In this document: positions 1-4,576 of the stretch, in pieces
Layout of the letters: every line of letters begins with the position of its first letter
Numbering within the stretch: position 1 is the stretch's first letter
Assembly (NCBI GenBank): GCA_020216965.1
Contig: JAIWOJ010000163.1
Location: forward strand, 1-5,914
Direction: 5' to 3'
Origin: Prosthecobacter sp.
Lineage (GTDB): Bacteria; Verrucomicrobiota; Verrucomicrobiia; Verrucomicrobiales; Verrucomicrobiaceae
Length of the DNA: 5,914 nucleotides
Position numbers and translations under genes: made by a program
The notes under the pieces: model-generated
Told to the model about the DNA's origin: nothing
The model's database searches: none
The model's input: only the letters and a program-made list of their open reading frames with translations

Positions 1-630
1 GTGGACTTGTCCTTTCTCTCTGGCTACCAGGCAGTGTGGAACAGTGCGGAAAAGAAGGGCTACTCCGGCACCTGCATCCTCAGCCGCGTGCCCTGGAAAT
101 CAGAGTCCCTCGGCATGGGCATCGCCGAGCATGATCGGGAAGGTCGTGTCATCACTACCGAGTTCCCGGACTTTCACCTCGTCACGGTCTATACGCCAAA
201 CTCCCAGGCAGAGTTGGCGCGTCTATCCTACCGTCTGAGTTGGGACGACGCCTTCCGCGCCCATTTGAAGAAACTAGAAAAAACCAAACCCGTGCTCTGC
301 TGTGGCGACCTCAACGTCTCCCACCAAGAAATCGATCTGGCGAACCCGAAGAGCAACCGCATGAACCCAGGCTTCAGCGATGAGGAGCGCGCCAGCTTCA
401 CCCGCCATCTGGAGGCAGGCTTTGTGGATGTCTTTCGCGAGTTCGACAAGTCACCCGGACGCTACACCTGGTGGACGCAGCGCACACCGGATGCACGCGC
501 CAAGAACATCGGCTGGCGGCTCGACTACTGGCTGGCCTCAGAAAGCCTGAAACACGCGCTGCAGGGCTGCAAGATCCGCGATGACGTGCATGGCTCCGAC
601 CACTGCCCGGTGGAGCTGATGGTGGGCTGA
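1..630 (+). CDS. xth: Exodeoxyribonuclease III / AP endonuclease (ExoA type), 5'-truncated by the window edge
   Basis: This is a DNA repair enzyme of the exonuclease-endonuclease-phosphatase fold. The family cleaves 5' to abasic sites and has 3'-5' exonuclease and 3'-phosphodiesterase activities in base excision repair in the cytoplasm. Visible motifs are SAEKKGYSGT (residues 15-24), the VYTPNSQ segment (63-69), the catalytic GDLNV with D103 and N105, NIGWRLDYW (169-177) with D175, and the terminal GSDHCPVEL with D200 and H201. The pattern recalls Bacillus ExoA/human APE1 more than E. coli Xth. The ORF is open at base 1. The first GTG is probably an internal valine, because the family normally carries about 40-45 more N-terminal residues, including the metal-binding QE(T)K segment, which is absent here. 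The gene ends 6 bp from the stop codon of the convergent yggS. The family is certain; only the N-terminus is unseen. Confidence 0.96.
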   Translation: MDLSFLSGYQAVWNSAEKKGYSGTCILSRVPWKSESLGMGIAEHDREGRVITTEFPDFHLVTVYTPNSQAELARLSYRLSWDDAFRAHLKKLEKTKPVLCCGDLNVSHQEIDLANPKSNRMNPGFSDEERASFTRHLEAGFVDVFREFDKSPGRYTWWTQRTPDARAKNIGWRLDYWLASESLKHALQGCKIRDDVHGSDHCPVELMVG

Positions 631-636
631 GGCACT

Positions 637-1326
637 TCAACGTCCGCCGAAAATGGCCGTGCCGACACGCACAAGCGTGGCTCCTTCCTCAATCGCGACC
701 TCGAAATCATGGCTCATGCCCATGGAGAGCATCGGCAGCGGCGCGCCGCCCTGGGTTTCCAGCTCGTCCCGCAGGGTCCGCAGTTGCTGGAAATACTTCC
801 GCGAATGCTCTGGCGTGGGATCAAAGGGCGGGATGCACATGAGCCCCTGAATGTAGAGGCGGTCCAGGCTGTAGAGCGCGTCCAACTGCTCGCGAACCGC
901 ATCCGCGCTAAAACCATGCTTGCTAGATTCAGTCGCCACATTGATCTCCAGCAACACCTTCGGGTGCAGCCCAAGCTCGGCAGCGATGCGGTTGATATCG
1001 CGTGCGATGTCTAGGGAGTCCACAGCCTCCACCATCTCCACCAGCGGCAGGATTTTCCGCACCTTGTTGGATTGAAGGGGCCCGATCAGGTGCCAGCGGA
1101 CGCACGCTGGCAGCAGTGGCTTTTTCTGCATGACCTCCTGCACGCGGTTTTCCCCAAAAAGAAGCTGCCCGGCATCCACCGCCTGCTGGATGACCTCAGC
1201 AGGCTTGGTCTTGGAGACGGCCACCAGCTCCACCTCCCCTGCCCTGCGGCCCGCACGCTCGCAGGCAGTCTTCATGCGTTCACGGATGCGTTCGAGATTG
1301 GCAGCGATGTCTGACATGCTGCGCAT
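637..1326 (-). CDS. yggS: YggS/PROSC family pyridoxal 5'-phosphate homeostasis protein
   Basis: This cytosolic fold-type III PLP-binding protein is thought to buffer PLP and influence amino- and keto-acid pools; no catalytic reaction is established for the family. The 229-residue length is normal. The PLP lysine is K39 in VAVSKTKP (36-42 region). Further family signatures are GENRVQE, WHLIGPLQSNK, the strand with EINVATESSKHGF, GLMCIPP, and the C-terminal MGMSHDFEVAI...VRVGTAIFG phosphate-binding region. The start at 1326 (MRSMSDI...) is the longest in-frame ATG. A second ATG at 1317 gives the more typical MSDIAANLERI start and is a good alternative; no strong Shine-Dalgarno sequence settles the choice. 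The gene converges on the exonuclease gene and diverges from jetA across 123 bp. It looks like an ordinary core-genome gene and marks the left boundary of the defence cluster. Confidence 0.96.
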   Translation of the reverse strand: MRSMSDIAANLERIRERMKTACERAGRRAGEVELVAVSKTKPAEVIQQAVDAGQLLFGENRVQEVMQKKPLLPACVRWHLIGPLQSNKVRKILPLVEMVEAVDSLDIARDINRIAAELGLHPKVLLEINVATESSKHGFSADAVREQLDALYSLDRLYIQGLMCIPPFDPTPEHSRKYFQQLRTLRDELETQGGAPLPMLSMGMSHDFEVAIEEGATLVRVGTAIFGGR

Positions 1327-1449
1327 TTAGTCCAAGCAGTCAGGCTGGCAAGGTCCGTCCGCGCCCCCCTGAGGAATGGCGGTGGGGAAAGCACCCCGGC
1401 CCAGGGTTCGCCGCTTGATCTTAATGAGGAAACGCGCCTTCTCACTGCC
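1327..1449. promoter_or_regulatory. Divergent spacer between yggS and jetA
   Basis: This 123-bp non-coding spacer must carry the start signals for jetA to the right and, if it is not promoted elsewhere, for yggS to the left. I could not find a convincing -35/-10 pair on either strand. A purine-rich GAGGA at 1426-1430 lies 19 nt from the jetA ATG, which is too far for a standard ribosome binding site. The bases just before the ATG (1437-1449) are mostly pyrimidines. AACG(1431-1434)..CCTTC(1437-1441)....TGCC(1446-1449) resembles the leader of jetB. A weak GGGG-N6-CCCC hairpin near 1384-1397 is too short to call a terminator. The promoter role is inferred from gene orientation only. Confidence 0.35.
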
Positions 1450-2958
1450 ATGCCCGCCGAAACCCTCAGCACCCGCCTCTGCCGCAGTGTCTCCGCAGAC
1501 TTTTTCCGCCCGCTGGCGCGGCCCTCGGCACCGGTCTATGTGGACTGCGCGGACCGGCTGATTGAGGAAGCGGGCGAGGCCGGGCGGCTGGCGCACAAGG
1601 AGACACTGGAGATCATCCGCGAGGTGCTCGCCTGCCACCCCACTTCCCTGCTGGCTGACGATGAAGGTGCCGCGCTGCGGGACGCACGGCAGCGCGCGGG
1701 GCAATTTTTTAACCGGCTGCTGGCGGCGGGATGGCTGGAGGATCAGACCCTGGGCCTGCACGACCGCTGGGCCGTCATCTCGCCCGGCTTGCGGCCGCTG
1801 CTGCGCATGCTGCGGGATATGGCGGAGGATGAGGTGGCAGAGCTGCGCACCTTTGCCGACACCCTGCGCGGCCTTTGCCAGACGCTGGAGGAAAAGAACG
1901 TGCTGGAACCGGTGCTCAATGACGCGGATCAACTGCGCTCCACCGTCACCGACCTGCCCCAGCGCCTGGAGCGAGCAATCGAGCAACTGCATGGCGTGGA
2001 GAAGCTGGTGTCGGGCTTTGAGCAGCGGCAGCGCCAGCGCGGATCAGCGGCAGACACGCTGCATCTTCTCTACAACGAGTTCAGCCAAGGCCAGCACATG
2101 GTCTGCTATGACGCGCTGCGGCGCGGCGGGCTGCTATCGCGCATCGAGGCCGCACGGGCGCGGCTGGCGGAGCGGCAGGAGGAGCCGCTACTGCGGGAAA
2201 AGCTGGCCCAGGGCCTACGCGAGCACTACGGCTACGAGGATCGAGAAGCCTACGATCGCGCCGTGCGGTCCCTGGTGCGGCTGGAGCGCGACCTGGGCGG
2301 ATTGAAACGGCGCGCGGACGCGATTGATCTGCGCATGGCGGCTTTCAACCGGCTTTCCCAGCAGCGCTACCGCTATCAAACCGAATTGCGCGGGCGCAAG
2401 CCGGAGCTAGTGAAGGCCTACTGCCAGGCCGTGAACACAGCACACGCCGGTGCCCGATTTTCTGACTTGGTCGGGCTGCCTGCGGACTTCCCCACGCTCT
2501 GCGTGGAGGCGAAGTTTTTCTTTGGCACGGAGTCGCTCTACAAGCCGCGTCGGGTGAAGTCGCCGGTGGATCTTTCCTTTGCCCCAGGGCAAGCGGAGCG
2601 GCAGGATGAAGACGATGTGTTGGCAGCCTGGAAGGAACGGCAGCGCCTGGCACTCACCCCGCAGCGCGCGGCCCGCCTGGTGAGCCGACTCATCTCCGAA
2701 AAAGGCGGCACCGCCAGCACCGACGAGATCACGCTGGAGACAGCGGATGACTTGCTGGACCTGCTGGCCGCCGTGGCCTACGAGCAAGCGCCCAGCCTGA
2801 GCGGAAAACGGGTGCGCTGGAGCGTCAACGGCCCGCGCCGTGAAAACGGCCTGCAACCGGAAAAGGTGCCGATGGATGATCAATCGGTCCGCCAGGAAGG
2901 CAGCGAGAAACCGGTGCGCTACCGCGTGGAGCGGTTTGCGATCACGAGGCAGGGGTGA
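1450..2958 (+). CDS. jetA: Wadjet system protein JetA (kleisin-like / MksF-like subunit)
   Basis: I read this as the kleisin-like subunit that bridges the heads of the JetC SMC-like ATPase in the Wadjet plasmid-defence complex. It is 502 residues. The N-terminal ~115 residues look like a winged-helix module, with SADFFRPLARP (15-25) and the segment from RQRAGQFFNRLLAAGWLED (80-98) to WAVISPGLRPLLRML (107-121), which recalls the JetA (DUF5716) family pattern. Residues ~125-320 are almost entirely charged and helical (ADTLRGLCQTLEEKN, ERAIEQLHGVEKLV, ARLAERQEE, RSLVRLERDLGGLKRR), as expected for coiled-coil or helical-bundle neck-binding regions. The C-terminal ~390-500 region is another small helical/winged-helix-like domain. 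Identification rests on these patterns plus jetB and jetC downstream. It does not obviously look like the DUF3375 version of MksF. The ATG lacks a close Shine-Dalgarno. It is followed not by jetB but by a 47-bp gap and the inserted cassette. Confidence 0.82.
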   Translation: MPAETLSTRLCRSVSADFFRPLARPSAPVYVDCADRLIEEAGEAGRLAHKETLEIIREVLACHPTSLLADDEGAALRDARQRAGQFFNRLLAAGWLEDQTLGLHDRWAVISPGLRPLLRMLRDMAEDEVAELRTFADTLRGLCQTLEEKNVLEPVLNDADQLRSTVTDLPQRLERAIEQLHGVEKLVSGFEQRQRQRGSAADTLHLLYNEFSQGQHMVCYDALRRGGLLSRIEAARARLAERQEEPLLREKLAQGLREHYGYEDREAYDRAVRSLVRLERDLGGLKRRADAIDLRMAAFNRLSQQRYRYQTELRGRKPELVKAYCQAVNTAHAGARFSDLVGLPADFPTLCVEAKFFFGTESLYKPRRVKSPVDLSFAPGQAERQDEDDVLAAWKERQRLALTPQRAARLVSRLISEKGGTASTDEITLETADDLLDLLAAVAYEQAPSLSGKRVRWSVNGPRRENGLQPEKVPMDDQSVRQEGSEKPVRYRVERFAITRQG

Positions 2959-2962
2959 TATG

Positions 2963-2991
2963 GTTTGAATCTTGGCACGAATCTCCTTCAG
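2963..2991 (+). repeat. Left copy of imperfect direct repeat flanking the nucleotidyltransferase cassette
   Basis: Three blocks, GTTTGAAT (2963-2970), CGAA (2978-2981) and CCTTCAG (2985-2991), recur in the same order and orientation at 3844-3869. Spacers are 7 and 3 nt here against 5 and 2 nt in the right copy. The copy begins 4 nt after the jetA stop codon and ends 14 nt before the start of the small gene. Nineteen of about 29 positions match with gaps. The 8-bp block is the strongest part; the whole could be chance or a shared leader element rather than a target duplication. Confidence 0.45.
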
Positions 2992-3005
2992 AATAGCATT
3001 GCGCC

Positions 3006-3281
3006 ATGCAACTCACACAAAGTCCCCCTGAACTCCATCCGCTGATGGATGCCATTCGGCGCGACCGCGTAATCCGAGCGCGGAATCAAACTGCTGAGGA
3101 GCGTCTTGCCGAAGCGATGGAGATGACTGACTTCGCCTTCGAGATCATGATGTCATCGGTGAAGGATTCTCATCCGGATGCAGATGATGAGACGGCAACT
3201 TCCTTATTAAGGGAAAGGCTCGCCCGGCTGCGGAAGCGCGAAGACCGGGGGCTCTTCATTCCCATGGAGAAGGCATTATGA
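3006..3281 (+). CDS. Small charged helical protein of unknown function, partner of the downstream nucleotidyltransferase
   Basis: The function is not recognised. The protein is 91 residues, soluble, with no signal peptide or membrane segment. It is highly charged and predicted by eye to be mostly helical: an N-terminal segment DAIRRDRVIRARNQTAEERL (about 15-34), a hydrophobic-patterned helix EMTDFAFEIMMSSV (about 39-52), then an acidic HPDADDETATSLLRERLARLRKRED stretch (about 56-80, long helix). I recall similar small proteins (ARx-x-x-EERL, a central F/L-rich helix, LLRERLAxxRxxE at the end) preceding nucleotidyltransferase genes in planctomycete and verrucomicrobial genomes, but this is memory, not a search. 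It has no HEPN RxxxxH motif and is much shorter than AbiEi. It overlaps the next gene by 4 bp (ATGA), so the two are translationally coupled. No Shine-Dalgarno is visible before its ATG. Sampled stretches of it and of its partner are 48-62% G+C, lower than the jet genes. Confidence 0.8.
   Translation: MQLTQSPPELHPLMDAIRRDRVIRARNQTAEERLAEAMEMTDFAFEIMMSSVKDSHPDADDETATSLLRERLARLRKREDRGLFIPMEKAL
3266..3273 (+). promoter_or_regulatory. Strong ribosome binding site for the nucleotidyltransferase gene
   Basis: GGAGAAGG lies inside the 3' end of the small gene, 4 nt from the ATG at 3278 (its GGAG core is 8 nt away). It is the clearest Shine-Dalgarno in the window and fixes the start at the ATGA overlap. 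The contrast with the weak leaders of jetA and jetB suggests the nucleotidyltransferase is made efficiently once the small gene is translated. Confidence 0.6.
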
Positions 3282-3835
3282 AGCAAAGCGAACTGGTTGC
3301 CTTCATTCTCGAGGCGGCGGACCGCTCTGGCGTCTCCTGCATGGTGGGAGGTTCGGTGGCGTGCATGAACTACATGATTCCCCGTGCCACGAAGGACTTC
3401 GATCTGGTCATCCAGATGCAAGAACCGCAGTTCACAGCTTTTCTCCGGGAAGCAGATTCACAGTTTGTGCTCGATCCCCAGGTCTATGTCGAAACTCTGA
3501 CTGGCACCAAGCGCCACATCTTGAAGCACCGCACAACGGCGTTCGATGTGGAGCTGTTCATGCTCAGCTCGGATCCTCATCACCTCTCAATGTGGAGCCG
3601 AAAGAGGCTTCGTCGGCAGGTTTTCTGCGGGCGCGATGCCTGGACGGCAAGCGCCGAGGACATGATCATCCAGAAATTGAGGTGGGCGCGCCCCCAGGAT
3701 CTCGTGGATGTTGACAGCATGATCGTGGTGCAGGGAGATAAGCTGGACTGGCCCTACATTGAACACTGGTGCGCTCTGCACGGCACGCGCGAGCGATTGC
3801 AGAAGATTCGGTCGGACATTTCACCGCTGGAGTAA
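3278..3835 (+). CDS. Nucleotidyltransferase-fold protein (minimal NTase, AbiEii/DUF6036-like)
   Basis: This 185-residue protein has the hallmarks of a DNA polymerase beta-like minimal nucleotidyltransferase. There is a GGS signature at 24-26 (VGGSVACMNY), followed by RATKDFDLVI with the metal-binding pair D40 and D42, and a possible third carboxylate in TAFDVELFM (D90, with E92 nearby). Downstream, SAEDMIIQKLRWARPQDLVDVDSMI (125-149) resembles the helical K...D..D segment of AbiEii/DUF6036-type proteins. Such enzymes may transfer nucleotides to RNA, tRNA or protein; the substrate here is unknown. It is coupled by ATGA to the 91-aa gene and ends 87 bp before jetB. It is neither AbiE with its usual AbiEi partner nor an MNT-HEPN pair, since no HEPN partner is present. 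Its position inside a Wadjet cluster suggests a defence-related or selfish cassette. The fold is fairly sure; activity and biological role are not. Confidence 0.8.
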   Translation: MKQSELVAFILEAADRSGVSCMVGGSVACMNYMIPRATKDFDLVIQMQEPQFTAFLREADSQFVLDPQVYVETLTGTKRHILKHRTTAFDVELFMLSSDPHHLSMWSRKRLRRQVFCGRDAWTASAEDMIIQKLRWARPQDLVDVDSMIVVQGDKLDWPYIEHWCALHGTRERLQKIRSDISPLE

Positions 3836-3843
3836 GAAACAGC

Positions 3844-3869
3844 GTTTGAATTCCAGCGAACGCCTTCAG
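3844..3869 (+). repeat. Right copy of imperfect direct repeat flanking the nucleotidyltransferase cassette
   Basis: Blocks GTTTGAAT (3844-3851), CGAA (3857-3860) and CCTTCAG (3863-3869) match the copy at 2963-2991, offset by 881 bp at the first block. It begins 8 nt after the nucleotidyltransferase stop codon, mirroring the left copy just after the jetA stop. The two copies therefore bracket exactly the two-gene insert. Confidence 0.45.
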
Positions 3870-3873
3870 CCTG

Positions 3874-3922
3874 CCTTTCGCCTTGTCACCATCCCGCCCT
3901 GTTCTACCTCTCTCACTTCCCC
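3874..3922 (+). promoter_or_regulatory. C-rich, G-poor leader directly before jetB (possible Rho-loading-like segment)
   Basis: By hand count these 49 bases hold 25 C, 16 T, 4 G and 4 A, about 84% pyrimidine, in a region otherwise rich in G. There is no Shine-Dalgarno before the jetB ATG. C-over-G stretches of untranslated RNA are typical of Rho utilisation sites, so this could attenuate transcription between the cassette and jetB. It may equally be only an unstructured leader that helps SD-independent initiation. The role is inferred from composition only. Confidence 0.25.
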
Positions 3923-4576
3923 ATGCCCGCTTCCGATGATCCGCTCTGGCCCCGCTTCTGGCACGATGTGCCGGTGGAGGATCGGGCGCGGCTGCGGGAG
4001 GTGCTGGCGGAGCTGATCGGGCGTGGGGTGCTGCTGGGGGATGAGGGCGGCGGGCGGGAGCTGTACCTGCTGGCGCGCGATCATTACCGTGCCCACCTGG
4101 AGGACTACCTGGCACCGCTGGCGCTGGAGCTGATCGTGGATGAGGACAACTCGCTGATCCAGGCGCGGCCGCGCACGGAGTCCTGCCTGCTGCTGGCGCG
4201 GTTTGACAAGGCGGAGACGCTGGTGCTGCTGGCGCTGTGGCGGCTTTACGATGACGAGCGCAGCAGCGGCCTGCAGGAGGCGGTGATCGTCACGGTGGAC
4301 CAGCTCTGGTCGGCGCTGAGGGTGTTTTTTGACCAGATCGAGCCGCCCACCGCGAAGGTGCTGGAGGACGTGTTCGCCCGGCTGCGGCGGCATCGGCTGA
4401 TCCGCACGGCGAAACCGGAGGGCATGACGCAGCTTGGCGAGCTGCAAATCGAGATCCTGCCCAGCCTGGCGCGCGTCATCCCGTTTGATTCGGTGGAGGA
4501 ATGGCAGGCGCGGGTGGAGGCGTTTCAGCCTGCCGCAGGCCAGCGCGCAGAGGAGGGCGCAGCGCTGGAAGCATGA
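3923..4576 (+). CDS. jetB: Wadjet system protein JetB (DUF4194 / MksE-like)
   Basis: This is the KITE-type subunit that binds the JetA kleisin in the Wadjet SMC complex. It is 217 residues, the usual size for MksE/DUF4194 proteins. An N-terminal winged-helix-like half (residues ~8-85) contains ARLREVLAELIGRGVLLGD and YLLARDHYRAHLEDYLAPL. A second half (~90-190) contains the typical RFDKAETLVLLALWRLYDDE segment (93-112), then VTVDQLWSALRVFF and FARLRRHRLIRTAKPEG, and ends in a beta-rich stretch with ELQIEILPSLARVI. A short A/E-rich tail follows. The ATG at 3923 is the first plausible start, as no in-frame start lies shortly upstream, and it lacks a Shine-Dalgarno. The stop TGA overlaps the jetC ATG (ATGA at 4573-4576), the usual tight coupling of the B and C subunits. 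High G+C matches jetA and jetC, unlike the preceding cassette. Confidence 0.85.
   Translation: MPASDDPLWPRFWHDVPVEDRARLREVLAELIGRGVLLGDEGGGRELYLLARDHYRAHLEDYLAPLALELIVDEDNSLIQARPRTESCLLLARFDKAETLVLLALWRLYDDERSSGLQEAVIVTVDQLWSALRVFFDQIEPPTAKVLEDVFARLRRHRLIRTAKPEGMTQLGELQIEILPSLARVIPFDSVEEWQARVEAFQPAAGQRAEEGAALEA

Noticed and set aside
600..613. CCAC-N6-GTGG hairpin near the end of the exonuclease gene as a terminator
   Set aside because: Only a 4-bp stem, inside the coding region, without a T-run.
1327..1992. 221-codon open frame on the - strand opposite the start of jetA
   Set aside because: No recognisable motifs, and it overlaps the well-supported N-terminal domain of jetA; shadow frame.
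1562..2305. 247-codon + strand frame inside jetA
   Set aside because: Tryptophan-, cysteine- and arginine-rich translation typical of an out-of-frame reading of GC-rich DNA.
2973..2990. TTGGCACG resembling the -24 half of a sigma-54 promoter before the small gene
   Set aside because: The required -12 GC at the correct spacing is absent (CT instead), so only half the site is present.
2973..2999. TTGGCA ... TAGCAT as a sigma-70-like promoter for the cassette
   Set aside because: The spacer is only 15 bp, and the -10-like hexamer ends 6 bp before the ATG, leaving almost no leader.
3006..3835. MNT-HEPN or AbiEi/AbiEii toxin-antitoxin pair
   Set aside because: The 91-aa partner lacks an RxxxxH HEPN motif and is far shorter than AbiEi; only the nucleotidyltransferase side resembles these systems.
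3866..4447. 193-codon open frame on the - strand opposite jetB
   Set aside because: Q/R/P-rich translation without family features, complementary to a clear DUF4194-like protein.
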